From NCBI GenBank assembly GCA_027946365.1, contig JAPEUQ010000004.1, positions 1,860,001 to 1,924,000 on the forward strand: a DNA stretch of 64,000 bases. The letters are read 5' to 3'. The notes beneath the pieces were generated by a model. That model was not told the origin of the DNA. It saw only the letters and a program-made list of their open reading frames with translations, and did not search any database. The number at the start of each line of letters is the position of its first letter. Within the stretch, counting starts at the first letter, position 1. The position numbers and the translations under genes are program-made. The DNA is from Kalmusia sp. IMI 367209 (lineage: Eukaryota; Ascomycota; Dothideomycetes; Pleosporales; Didymosphaeriaceae). This document shows, piece by piece, positions 36,001 to 48,800 of this stretch.

Positions 36001-36534
36001 CGCATCAATGCCCCTCAGGGGACAATGCAACCCCATCGTTACCAGACACATTCTCCTCTCCCAACCACCCGCATCAGCTATCCTTCCACGCCAACCCATT
36101 TTTCGATGAACACTCCCGTCGCTACTCCGAATCCCAATCACCCCGCTGCATTGGGTCTGCTGACTTCTCACCCGGCCAGCTCTCCTGTCTCGACCTCACC
36201 TTCCTCCACAAGCATGCAATACTCCGAACTGACCATGCTTTCTGTCAACTTTCTCAGTACTGCGCTCGTAGAGCTCGACCTGTTGGGCGCTGTGCCGCAG
36301 TGGCCTCGCGACGTAGCTCAGTGGCAGCAGGGCTGTGGAGCCTTGCTGCGCTGGGTGAAGACGAGATTGAGGAACGGAGCTTCAGAAGGGAGAGACAGCG
36401 TTGTTACTTCAACACTCAGCGTTGGTCTGGCCGGGACGGGCCGGGGTGGCGATGGTTTCGGCGAACTACTCGACGGTGTTATTGGCGTTCTGGAAAAAAT
36501 CCTGAGTCGAGGTTGGGAATGCTGGGGCTTCTAA
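33041..36534 (+). CDS. C2H2 zinc-finger transcription factor with fungal TF domain
   Basis: Seven exons: 33041-33400, 33604-33629, 33685-33789, 33841-34023, 34218-34953, 35005-35142 and 35194-36534. They total 2889 bases (962 residues). Two adjacent fingers: C116-x-C118-x12-H131-x3-H135, with the widespread fungal text SYTRAEHLRRH, and C142-x4-C147-x12-H160-x3-H164 (GKPFFRLDLLQRHQERH). The first has only one residue between its cysteines. Exon 2 (26 bases) encodes just part of finger 1. A Gln run lies near residues 18-23, a Ser/Pro/Tyr-rich linker follows the fingers, and from about residue 400 the text (YLNNYWRYFHATYPIIHRAAF) starts a region like the fungal-specific transcription factor domain. 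It should act in the nucleus on GC-rich sites; the target pathway is unknown. A very long upstream region suggests complex control. Confidence 0.92.
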
Positions 36535-39061
36535 GTTCTGATGCAATGATGCATGCACCCCTCGACAACCTCATCTTCCCGTTCTACGGCCTCTTCTTCG
36601 ACGCTACGGCTCCGCGTCGCACAACGTCGACGTTGTCCTGCATGGGAGCATTGCATCTTGGCATGCTTACCCATTTTCTGTTTCACATGATTTGTTCTTT
36701 CTTTCGATTTGGCTCTGGCCTTGTTCTTCACCTTTCTTCTTTCTCACTTTCGCTTAACCGCTACTGTTGGATAGTGCATCGGCATAGCGTGGGTCTCAAA
36801 ACGGCATATACGGCATGATATGGCACGACGGAAACGACGGATGATGGAATTTACGGGATACCCTCTTCTTATTCTTTTGGCTTCAGATTTTCCTTCACTA
36901 CCCTGTACTACTACTACTGCTACTGAATTTCTCTCGGCGTCATTCTCGCGCTGCTTTTGTTTTCACTCTGTTGCGTTCTTTGCATCTTGGTTGCGCCTAT
37001 GTTCTCAAATCCATCTTCTGGGGCCTCTGCATTTCAGGCGAGGTCTCTGTTGTTTCCTGCTCAAAATCGGCATCCGCTGTACGACTACTACGACTACGTC
37101 ATTTTTGTGATATGCGAGTGGCTTGGACTTTTGCATTTGCGGGCGGAGCGGATGTTTGAAGATCTTGATTTGTTTTTTTTTTGGCTCTGCATGGCGCGAC
37201 ATGGGCGTTTCTGGGAGCGTAGGCGCCTCGCTCGCTCGCTCCGCCTCGATACACAGATAGATACACGGCGGATTCGCATCGCCATGATGCCCGTCCCCGC
37301 ATGGTGCTTAAAATAATACATGCACTACTAGAAACAGCCATGCATGGTGGCTATACAAACGGATACTATACCTTATGAACATTGCATCATGCATCTCAAG
37401 GCAACTCGTTTCACATTCCTTCCCGCAGCGACCCGTGCTTTGTCACGCGGCGCACACACGAGTCGCAGGAACGGACGTTGGGAAGAATCCTTCGTGGGAA
37501 TCCTCCATCTGCCTGCGTTCGCATTCGCGTCGGCGCCCTTGTTGGCCCGCGGCACCGGCCCTGTATGCCTCCGCCGGGAGGATTGTGCAGCGCCAGTGGG
37601 ACACGAGCACACGTAGTGCCCCCTCCCCACTTCTCTCCTCCCCACCGCTGTACCATTTTCACTAAGTAACTATTTGTCTTTTCTGCCTGTAGCTAGCGGT
37701 GTTAGCGTTGTGCGAAAACACCCACACAAACATGCAAGCAAGCGCTCGGTGGGTCCGCTTGCTAGACCCGCCCAGCGAAGAAAAATGTACACTACCCACT
37801 TCGCCGACGTGGAGCATCGCCGACGCGGAACAGACGATCTACACAGCTACGTGCGTCCGGAAAGTACCATACGAGACGAGCGCACACGAACACATACATA
37901 CACACCCACACAGACCGGTAAGGATAAGGCTTCTAAGCGCTTGCAAGCGAACGACGTCGGAGATACCGACGCCGATGTGGGTGCGCGGGGATACCTAGCG
38001 GTTGCGGAGTCAGATTGTCGACTGTAGTCGAGGTGGAGATTTGTCGATTAGCAGATTAGAACCCTTGTGTGTATGATGTGTGTGGGAAACTCGGTGGTGC
38101 CGGGCGGCGCGCGTAACCGTAGCGGAGCGGGCTGGCTTGGCGGATCCCTGCTTCCGTGTGGTTCGGCGATGCCGGACGGAAGCACGGGCTGAGTGAGCGA
38201 GGCTTGTTGTGCTTTTGCTGCGCGCGTACGCACGAGTTGGTACAAGCGAGTGTATGCTTGTTTTTCTGTGTATGGGCAGGGTAGGGCCTTGAAGGAGGAT
38301 ACGAGATGGTTTTGTGGGTGTCTTGTGATGGGGGGGTGTGCATGGGTTGGGAATGCGGAGAGGCCGAGTGGGAGTCTTGCATTGCATGCATGGTTGTGGA
38401 GCGTACTGAGGTGAAGCTAGAGAGACAGCATGTGTGCGAACTCCGATGTTGGATGCTCATCGGATGTGAGATAAGCAGAGGAGACAAGCGGACGGTGGGA
38501 CTCGTTTCATGGTTCCGGGCTCAGGGAAGATGGACGGATTGATGCTTTGCTTGTTTTGCTGTAAGACCTTGTGTTTGGGCACTTGTCTCCGGCTTAGACT
38601 AGACGCAATGGATTGCAGATGGATTTTCTGATAGAGCAAGATCCTTCTTCTCCCAAGTGAGACGGAGTACTAGAGGCCAAAGAGTGAGAATCGTGGGTAT
38701 CGGAGTAGCCTATACGTTTCTTATGCTTGACCGTCGTTGGAACGAACGGGTCAGTTCATACACAAATCACTTTCAAAAGGGTGAACAAAGCAGTTACACC
38801 GCCGAATTTGACATCTCTTGTTCTTGCAATTACAAGATCCACTGATGGCCTCATGTCTCCTCCACGTGAACCAGTACCTTCCTATACAGTGCTAGCATGT
38901 CAAGTGGTAGGCATATCTCGTATACACAATGTTTCTTGCGGTGACTCGACCAACAATGCGTCAAAATACTATCTTTCTGGTATTGTATCTGCTCGTCCGT
39001 CAGCACAGGCTATTATTCTACATTGAATATTGGTCACAAATGCTCTAACTTACTCGCTGAT
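36535..39061. other. Convergent 3' intergenic region, 2.5 kb
   Basis: No gene is recognised. It probably holds the 3' UTR of the transcription factor gene and the 3' flank of the zinc-finger gene at 39062. CA/TG-rich tracts occur around 37880-37920 and 38060-38400. Confidence 0.45.
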
Positions 39062-42000
39062 TTATCGTAGAGCAAGTGATGCCTGTTTAGTCTCACGGCC
39101 AAAAGACTTTCTTGATCGCTTGAGCTTGGGCTCTGGAGAGGTGCACCGATTCTGTTTCTTGTTTGGGGTGGTCGCGTAGGTATCTAAATGACAATACCGT
39201 CTCCTGGTGCTCGACCGTCCGATTTGTGCAATTACTACTTGTTTTGCGTACGGATCCTCAAAGATGCCATTTGGGGCTGATCTGTGATCACATAAACCTG
39301 GGGGCATGTTTAATAGCTCGAGAGCATCTATCGTGGTGGCATCATGGACGTCGTTAGCAGTTATTTTGGAGTCAGGCTGCTTGGGTGTCGAGTTTGACTC
39401 TGATGTCAACGGAAGGGGGAAGGTGTGCCTGGAAAGTTCGCTAGATGAATCAGACATCGTTTCTCTGGTCTCATCTGACTGAGTGCTCGTTACAGAATCA
39501 TCGTTGAAAGAGCTGGATTCGTCCGAGTCGAGACACTTTGTAGATGTTGGTAGTATCGATTGGAGAGAGATTGTAGTGTTTGGCTGACTGTAAATCCCTT
39601 GATACTTGGCGATGCTTCGTGCCTTGATTCCAGGCCTTAGGCCATTTAGAAATGAGCCTGAGCTACCGAATATGACTGCTCCTTCCTCAGCTATCTTTCC
39701 GGGTGGATCCACGTTCTTAAGAATCGACTCGGCCACCACCTGTTGAAGACGGTCACAGTGACAGTCCTTGGGGTATGTGCAAGGTTCAAATAATACTGTG
39801 CCACCATGGTGCCATCGAAGGTGGCTGCTGGCCGTGAGGTGTTCGCGAGTGAGGCTACAGCCAGCGACAGTCCACAATCGCACCAGGGCGCTTGTTCTTG
39901 TGCAGAGATAGTCACGTTCTTTTGGACACCTTTGCCACTGTTTGCAAAGACCAGGATTTGCATGTTCTACTGGGGTGATGATATCTGCGAATCCGTTCGC
40001 GAACAATACCAAAGCGTTGATGTCACGTACGAGCGGTGCCCATCCTCCGTGCGTCTTCCTGAGCTGTACTTGCTTTTTGGTGATTGGCGAACATTCCTCA
40101 ACGATAGCCATATACTCGTATCCCTGAAGTGTTTCGTTAAAGCTGCCATTTATTGCAGGGCCATGGGGGTTTTGAGATAGAGCAACGTCTTGGTCGATAA
40201 GATGCTCGAGTACGGACCAGAGGTCAACAATAAGACTCTTAAAAGTATACTTCTCATCCCCGTAGAGGACAATGGCCTCGTTTTTCAAAAGGACATCTTT
40301 AGCTGAGGAACCGTCTGTGATGGCTGTATCGAGTTTCGACGGGCTCATATCCGGCTGTAGCCGGTGTCGGTGTTGAGCAATATGCAGCAGAACCTCAGCG
40401 GCTGATACAAGCCAGGCCCGACGATCTCCGGTATCATACAGTAAAACGGGTGTTTTCTCTGCTGCAGAAATCGTTCTCAAGTATGGCCCACCGATGCGTT
40501 GGAAGTGGAATTTGCCGTCCCTGTTGCCCAATTTGAAATCCAATGACGCCATTGCGAATTGCTGGAATCCCAAAGTTCCACCAGTACATCTCAGTTTTGG
40601 TGCGAAGTCCTTAGCGCCAGAGTAATCGGTGTTCTCATAGTTCGTGGAGGTAGAGCCAGCTTGCATCCTAGCTACCGAACACCAGCCCACAATTGCTCGG
40701 CAGTTTTTCAGATCTTCCAGACTTACTTCGGATAACAAAGCCCTTGTATAGCCTGATGTCGAGTCTGATGTTCCAACGTCGGACATCCGGGACAGTGCTT
40801 CTGGATACGTTAACCTTGATTCGTCCAGGCTCGAAACAACATGCCACTGGATTCGGTCGTCATTCTTTTGTATGGGGAGTAACATGTGTGAAAATCCTTT
40901 GAGAACCACTCCGTTTTCATATTCAGTAGCGTGACGCACACCCGCGATCTCCGCAAGGACTCGTAAAGGTATTTCCAGACCTTTCTCTTTGCCCCGCTCG
41001 GGAATAGGGAAGCCATGTGCAACGGAAATACCTTGAAAAAGCGGCAACCAGCAAACATTTTGCTGATCATCTAGCCTTTCATGTTCGAAAACAATTGAAA
41101 AAGTTGAGGCCGAATCATTCCGTTCTTGTATTATGACCGGCTTCGTACTTATCGTCTCATCATGATTTGAGGATCGCCTAAGAGTAGATCCCATCCAGGC
41201 AATTTGTTGTGCTACTTCAACAATTCTTTCTGCAGATCCCATGAGCTCGATATTGATCCTGTTGTGTTTGTACGCGTGGATTCTTACACTCAATTCTACA
41301 TAGCGTCAGCGTATGACACCTTTATTGGAGAGCTACTCGACACTATGACAGATAGTCCCCTTAGGTATCGCGTGACCTAGTTCGACACGGTCCGCCATTA
41401 GTCTGCAGACTCTTCGCCTACTTCCGCAGGCAGGGATTTCCAAGTGTGTACTTACCATTAGAAAGCCTCGAAAATTCTGTTTCTTCCTGGTCTAGAGCAG
41501 TATTCAACGATTTAAGTAAATGATACCATCCACTGTCTGGCCATGTCGCGCTGAGATATTCGGCACATGTTGTCGCTTGCGCATACATGGCAGAACCCGT
41601 AAAAACGATCATAGAGCCTATAGTAGGAGTTTCGCTTCCATATTGAGCGCGTATGTAATCACGAATGGGCCAGTCGACATGGAAATCAGCCCAAAATAGT
41701 CCCCTTCGAGTTTCGCCCCATCCCTGTGTCCTAAGACCTGACAGTACTGAATTTTGTATGACGTTCATAGCAGTTCCAGTACTATGCAACAAGGCTCTTC
41801 GGATGTTCTTTGCTAGCCGTTGAAATTTTGGGCTAGATGCAAGCATGGCGCGAATGCCTAGATCTTGGAGTGGCTCACCGAATGGTGAAGATTCCAAACG
41901 GTTAGTCTCAAACATTCCTTCACTAGGGCCAAAAAGGACCCGATACGCCGGTTTTGCTCGATCGTAGTGTTCTGCTGCTGAAGCCATTGAGTCTTGCTTG

Positions 42001-43358
42001 CCCCTAGAAGTAGCTTCTTCCTGAAAATACCGAGAAACTTCTTGAGGAGAAGTCAGAATGGCATCATACAAGTCAGTCAATAATCCTTGATTTGCTTGAA
42101 TTGTATGGCTCTCATGGTATTCCTCCCGTATTTTTGCAAGAAAATCAGAAGCAGTTCCCTGCAAGCATCCCAAAAGAAGTTTGTTGACGCGTTTCTGGAA
42201 TTCAATGGAACCCAATTGCCGTAAAGCATATCCGGCCCACTGACCTGCATCAGAGCATTCAATCAGAAAGTCTCCGAAAATGGGAATGATATTTTGATAA
42301 TGATGTTTTGAACAACAATCATTATCGCTTATTATCGTCGGGTATGCGTAGCCGTCATCTGATGATGAATCTGAAAAAATTGCATCTTGAAAAGTACGAG
42401 CGTTTACCACGGTAGCTGCATCGGCATCGTTGTCTAGAGTATCTAGCACTGAAGCGGTAGAGGGCAGTTTCTTCTCATAGATCGACCATGGCTGAGGTTG
42501 GCGACGTGTTAAGTGATTCTCTTCTCCTGTTTCGGTAGGCTGTAAATTGGGTGTACTATCCCTAGACTTTGGCCGCAATGCCGTCTTAGATACGAGATCG
42601 CGTGAATGATCCAGAGTGGTTGTAGACGGCAGCTGGAATTTGGATCTAGAAAATGAGGCTCCGATTTTTGATCTGTCCTATGTCAGAGATGCGATGACAC
42701 GAGACCAAATGTGCCACCGTCAGCAAGCGAAACACTCAGAATCCTGAACATGGCTTACCTCAGGATAAGATCAGTCTCATCTTCGTCTTTATGCATGCGA
42801 GCAATGTGTTGTTTGAAGTAATCGAGACGCGGCCATACTTTTCCCCGGTTCCGGCAATGTTCTGAAGCACATAAATAGGATCCTTCGACGCCTATTCCAT
42901 GAATTGATCTCTTGTGCCTCTGAAGATCTCTGAAAGTGTTGAATCCCTTTCCCATTGCGGTACTTCTACATCCTAATACGTCGCAAGAATGTGGCCTAAC
43001 ATGCTTCAGCATGTGCTTTCTGTGCGTAAGTGAACTGTAAGCATGTCCCGTACATTGACCGAAACAGGTGTACCTACTTGAAGTCTGAGTGACTTTGGTA
43101 TCTTGCTGTGCACCGAGAGCACTTGAACGTATACTCCTTGTACATCCCGTCTTCTCGCCCAGACAGTGAAGGTTCATGTGTGTCAAGAAAATCCAAACCA
43201 CCGTAGATGGTATCGCTACTATGTTTTGAGGAAGATGATAGTGCATCCGGGAGCCGAGACCCACCATCTACCAGCGAGTGTTCGTTTGAGATTGGGTGAG
43301 AAAACGGCATAGATTGGATGGCATTAACATAAATGATGTTGTCATCTGTGCTCGCCAT
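39062..43358 (-). CDS. Large C2H2 zinc-finger protein with fungal domain of unknown function
   Basis: Exons are 43358-43078, 43034-42759, 42672-41456 and 41295-39062, total 4008 bases (1335 residues). Introns are 43, 86 and 160 bases. Residues about 80-180 carry three C2H2-like units (FKCSRCTARY...HRKHMLKH; HSCDVLGC...LQRHKRSIH; YLCASEHC...FKQHIARMH). A long middle region follows (ECSDAGQWAGYALRQLG onward) and then a block seen in many uncharacterised fungal proteins: IVEVAQQIAWMGSTLRRSS, GFPIPERGKEKGLEIPLRV, LKGFSHMLLPI, IVGWCSVARMQAGSTSTNYE, VLLYDTGDRRAWLVSAAEVL. The C-terminal 200 residues are polar and basic. The function is unknown. Such proteins are common and variable in filamentous fungi. 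The next gene upstream is an NLR relic, so a role in recognition or incompatibility is a guess. The frame is intact throughout. Confidence 0.85.
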
Positions 43359-43854
43359 CTCTTGGGGCTATGTGCAGCAAGCCTCTCGTCTACGAATAGT
43401 GTTGCACGGCTGGAGAACACCTTCGTAGAAGGCCAAGAAAAATGTTGCGCTTTCTGATGGTCGGTCTTTCGAAAGGGGCGGGTAAGTGTCCAAGCGAAAA
43501 CAGATACCACCAAGGGCAGGTTAGATCGAGTGGGCGGGTGGCAGGACCCTATAATATCCAGACTGGCGGTCAGCCTCACCCCGCCCACTTCACCGGTGAA
43601 GCTGTACGGGGGTAGACATATTGCTAGCCAATATTTATGACGCAATTGGGGCGACGAATCAACTATGCAGTTTCTGTCGCACAAATACGTGTTCAAAGCC
43701 GCACTGCGTCCACCACCGAAAGATGCGCGACAGCCTCCTAGATATAGGCAGCCTGTGTAAAGCGATTTCAAGGTTCTAGTCTTACCTTTATCGCATCCGG
43801 TGAATGTAGGAATAGATATATGAGGGTCTCAGCGGAGGCTACCGAAGATGAAGG
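43359..43854. other. Intergenic, upstream of the zinc-finger gene
   Basis: Promoter side of the zinc-finger gene and 3' side of the NLR relic. No gene seen. Confidence 0.45.
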
Positions 43855-45033
43855 TTAGGCTGTACGTACGAACCCTTTCGGTTTAGAGTGAATCAAGGAA
43901 TTTTGGGTGAGTTGTCTGCGGCACTGTTGATAGTCCCGCTTTGAAGAGGGGAAGTCTGCTTATTGGAACTCCGCGGTTCCCCGTGTGAATATTTCTTCCT
44001 CAATGCTAACATGATCCAACATGGACATAATCTTCAAGAGAGTATGCGATGCAGGACTCAAGTCTTCCAAGAGCCACAAATCAGCCAAAGTGTAATTGTA
44101 CCCGTCTTGTTAGCCACTCTTGCTGGCGTGTATTTTCGCTTGCTCACTCTTTTCTCGGTATTCTTCCATAAATTCGGCTAACGTGAGGGTTTTCGATCTG
44201 ATATAGCTTGCTATGTGGACGATGGCAAATGGTAGGCAACCTAACTCTTGAACGATTTCTTGTGACACACCCTGGGATTCCTAGCCTGGTCGACGTTTGG
44301 ATAGCTTCTGCAGCAGGTTGATCGCATCTTCACCATCTAGACCTTTCAAATCTTGGCCATCACGAGTGAAATATGATGCTATGCTGTTGTATGGATCTCT
44401 GGATGTGATCAAGATCGCACCGTGTCCTTCTCGAGGCCAGAAATCATATCAGATGTTCGGAATTTCGGTAGTGTCAGGATCGGCGGTGTGGAACTCCGCG
44501 TTGTCGAAAATTAGTAACCAACTGACATCCTCCACTCTCGGTATATCTTTTGAATGATGTGGTTCCGCGAGCCATCCGTGTAAGAGATTTTTAGTGACGA
44601 TGGGGTCATTTGGGGCCTCTTTGCTCTCAAGGCCAAGCGCTATGACGATTGAGCGAAAGGATTTTTCCAAATTTTCTTTGGTGTCAGCGTTTATCCAACA
44701 TATTGCAATGAATTCATCTTTTCGGCGATATATGAATTCTACCACAGTTTCCGTTTGCCCTATGCCCGCGACACCACAAAGGGAAAAGGTCTTGATGTCG
44801 TCATGCTCGTTATCTTGATCGGAGCCAGGAAACAAATGTGGTAGCAACTTGCGCTCAATAGCGCGGAGGACGTCCTTACGGCCTTGGAAATCCAAATTAG
44901 GTTTTCGGTGCGCTTTATAGAGAGACAAAGGTAGCTTCACCCGACATACATCCGGAGAAAATTCAAACGCGCCCGGTATCACCACAAAGCTTCCACTATC
45001 CGAAGTACGATGCTGCGACCCACCCGTCGGAGC
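43855..45033 (-). pseudogene. NB-ARC NLR pseudogene (truncated, four internal stops)
   Basis: One minus-strand frame carries clear NB-ARC text interrupted by stops. Reading order: LDFQGRKDVLRAIE, the nucleotide loop LCGVAGIGQTETVVEF, AICWINADTKENLEKSF, VSWLLIFDNAE, stop TGA (44449-44451), YDFWPREGHGAILITSRDP, LQKLSKRRPG, stop TAG (44281-44283), EIVQELGCLPFAIVHIASYI, stop TAA (44110-44112), stop TAA (43960-43962), CRRQLTQNSLIHS, last stop at 43855. All stops are in the same frame, so decay is by substitution. The loop has Gln where Walker A needs Lys, so it could not bind ATP normally even before the stops. An upstream in-frame TGA at 45034 ends the frame; the usual N-terminal effector domain and the C-terminal repeats (TPR, ankyrin or WD) are not seen. 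It is a dead intracellular immune or incompatibility receptor. Confidence 0.88.
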
Positions 45034-45859
45034 TCAGGTACAACGAAATTGAACTAGGTCGAGTTTGAACTAATAGCTATGATGCTTAGCCGACATTTGC
45101 CATCTGCCCGCAGGGCAATCTGATATTGAGAAAACGAGACTCGTTTTATTTGGGCCCCCGAAGATAATCTCTCGGATGCTTTCCTGACTACCCTGCGTCC
45201 CTCTACTTCAACGCTCAACCTCGTGGTACGGAGATGCCCAATGGCTCAGCCTTATGGAAGCTACCGCTCTCTAAAATCGACTGCAACCCTTCGCCTATTC
45301 AAAATCCTTTCAAAACGGATAGACGGCAATACTAAGAAGCCCCAGATACTAAATTAGCCAACAGACGAACAACAAATCAAGCCCTTCCTAATATTCCCGC
45401 CAATTCCGCTCTTTGTACACAGCAGCTTCATCACAAATACTCCACAAACTTCACACAACACACAAAGTCTTCCGAAAACAAACATTTTCATAACTTCATA
45501 GGCCTCACCCTAAAGCATTACTCTCGAGCTACTTCCGACATGCCCAATCCAGATACATTACACGCACCAATCTAGACCCCCGATCAGCGCTCCATCTCAC
45601 TCATCGCCAGTACGAGGAGAAGAGACACACTCAAGCCACACAGACACACAGATGTTCGGAAAGGAAAGACCAAAAAACCCATAATCTTTTATGCACGATT
45701 ACCACAAGAGGTATCAAAAACAATGCCCAACAGCCGCCAGCTAGCCCTTCATCATCAACTTCCTCGCTAAGCCAACCCTCCAAGATCCTTTTCCTACTCC
45801 CAGAAACTCCGTTCATGAATCAGTCATCCTATCACAAGTCGACACGATAGGTAAGATAT
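45034..45859. other. Intergenic, nothing recognised
   Basis: Upstream of the NLR relic and 3' of the large disordered-protein gene. No N-terminal NLR domain could be read here. Confidence 0.45.
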
Positions 45860-48800
45860 CTAAAATATCTCCGAATCAAGACTGCTCCTGTAACTCTCCA
45901 AGCTCTCCGTATCCGCAGCGACAGGCTTCCTCCTAATAACCGTGTCGGAATGCTGCAGCTGCGATTGCCCGTTCAAGCCATGCTGTCCGCTGGGACTCCT
46001 GCTGCCCATCGGTCGGGGACCGGTGATCTTACGCTGCGGGCTTGCCATACCGGCAGTGGCGGGGTTCAGGTTCTGGTGGCTCGGACGAGGGGAAGGAGTG
46101 GGGGTGAACTATACGGCGTTAGTTGAGCCTTGATATGTGCGGTTCAGATTTACTCACGCGATGACCCGTGTCCGTCTCGAGTGAGTAACGCACCTCCTGT
46201 ATAGGCGCCAATGGTGTCAGCGTCCCCTGGCCACCATATTCATTGGGCGAGCTGTACATCTGCCTCGCCTGTCCATGACCCGCAAGCGGTTGTTGTGGAG
46301 GAATCAAAGGACCATCATCGGGAATCTTAGGTGGCCGAGGCGGTGCTTGTTGCTCAGATGCCGAGTGTTGGCTGTACCCACCCTCTGATGAAATTGGCGA
46401 CAGGTTGCCGGCTCCAAAGCTAGCAGCACCACCAGACATGCGGTTACGCGCTAATGAAGGATTGCTTCCCCACTGATCATAAACTGGAGAAGCAACCGGA
46501 TCGAAAATCCTCGCTTGTGACTCTAGTTGGTTGTGGTGACGGCCTGTGGGACCAGGTCGCGGTTGGGGATGCTGCAGGTTCAGAGAGTTTCGATGAGCCT
46601 GATATTTGGGGTCTTCCATGGCGTACTGCTCAGCATCTTCCGGGATAAGTGGCGAGGGGGAACGGATCGAGTCTCGCCCATCCCTAGGAAGAGACGTCGT
46701 AGATCGGATTCGATCGTCTTCTTGTAGTTCGTACTGCGCGTCGTCATAAGCGATATTGATCTGGGAGCCGGATCGTGATGCGCTAGAATACGGACGTTGT
46801 TCGCCAGAGCCACTATTACGAGGTAGGCTTTCTGGGTTCGTTGAGGCGGTTGTCTTCGACCATCTTGAAATCTTAGGGATGCCAAAGATGGACGATGAGT
46901 TCGACTTATGCTTGCGCTTGGGTGTATTTTCTAGGCTTTGGGATTCGCGGAATGGCTTTGACGCTTGAGGCGGAGTCTCCTGCGAGAGGCTATTGTTACG
47001 ACGAGCCTCTTGTGTCGGGGTCGTCATGCGCTCCGTGTTCTCGTATTGTGCTTCTTCCGCAAAGTCGTCGTCGTCCTCTTCCTGAACGGTACTTATCCGA
47101 TGAGTTTGAGGGACGTCAAACCCAGAGTGCAAATCCTGTATGCGACGTGAAGATGGATTAGAGAGGTAGCCAGATTGGTTGGGCGACGAGGCAGTATTTG
47201 CCCGACCTTCAGGCTCATAGCCCGACTCAGGACCACCACTAGCCCTCATATTTTCATAAGACGTAAGACTATTCGTGCGATTCTGCTGCTCCATTGTCAG
47301 TTGGTGAATCTGCTTCAGACCTTCGACCTCTCCAAGCAGCTGAATAAGCATGGCCTCGATGTTCTTGATGTCTTTGTCGCCCTTCGAACCTAATCCCTTG
47401 AGAGCGCGCTTGAACACGTTCTTTTTCTTCGTTTCGAAATCAAGCTCTTCAGTGGAAGATCGGGGAGCCCGTGGAGAGCCTATGGGCTGTGGACGAGGCC
47501 CACCGAGGATACGCTGTTCGGCGATATCAACGCGCTTGTCTGTATTATTCATAACCATAGCATCTTGAACGCGAATGAACTGTTTCAACTCCTCAAACGT
47601 GTTGCGCATCTCGGCAGCGCTTCGAACCAGGGTCACGAGGATCTCTGTATCGCGGGCGTTTCGTTGAGCATCCCGAACGGTGAGATGATCCATCAAAGCG
47701 ACAATGTCTTTAGATTCGATTCGGTCGAGCCCTCGTCCAGTTGCCGAGTCATAGAGTGGCGATGACATTCCGTGAGAGTTGCCGCTCAAATGGCGAGCGT
47801 GTTTCCCGTCCGCAGCGCTGAAAGGGTCCGCACCATCTAGGGGCGATTCTGGGTAACCATCCAGTTCATCATCAAGATGTCTTGAGTGACTGCGCATATC
47901 CGGCGTGACGGCTCCAGGCTGATGAGCCGACTGGTATCCCTCATCCCTCCATAGAGCTGGACTTCTTGAAGGTGTACGATCTCGTGAGTAAGAAGGTTGT
48001 GCTTGCAGTTGTTCACCTTCGTATCGTTGGTCGTAATCTTCACTTATGAGGCTCTCGCGTTGCCCATCATAAGCTGCAGGGCTCTGCTTTTCAGTATGAG
48101 TTGCTCGCCTGGCGGCGATTACAGCAGCACCAGTGGCGGCACCAACAGCTGCGGCCTTTCCGTATGAACGTGACGGTGTTCGTTCGCGTTCCTCTTGTCT
48201 GCTTAGAAGTTCCTCCGTCTGGTCTTGATAATCTTCTCCACCGAGGGGACCTTTGATGATAGAAGGATTTGTTATAACTTCGAACTCGTCGTCAGACACT
48301 CCATAACCGTACTCAGGCTCTACATGCCCAGTTGGTATCGCACTATGATGCATCTTTGGCTCATCTTTGACGGATACGGAGAGGCTTTGTCGTGACGAGC
48401 TTGCTGCTCCTGATTGTGCGGCCAGGTTCTCTGCTTGGCCGCGGATTGCATTCCATCTCTCATGACTGGGATGTTCATGCAACTCCGATTCTTCCGCCAT
48501 GTACTGATGCTCAGGAGCAGGGCTTACATGCGACAACCGACTCTTTTTCACGGGGCTGGCAGTAGACGAACGGACGCTGATGCTGGAAGGTTCATGGAGA
48601 GACGCGACTGCCGATTCCACAGCAAGGGGCGTATGAACGTATTCTGGGTTCGAGCCGACCTTGCGAATATCTTGACTTAGAGACAGTCTTTCTTCCCGCT
48701 CGGGGTAATGTCCCTCTGCGCTTTCCTCAGTGAAACCGGTCAAACGACGGGAGTCGAGGCCAGGAGAGCCTTGCTGGCTAGCTTCATACTCCCTCCGATA

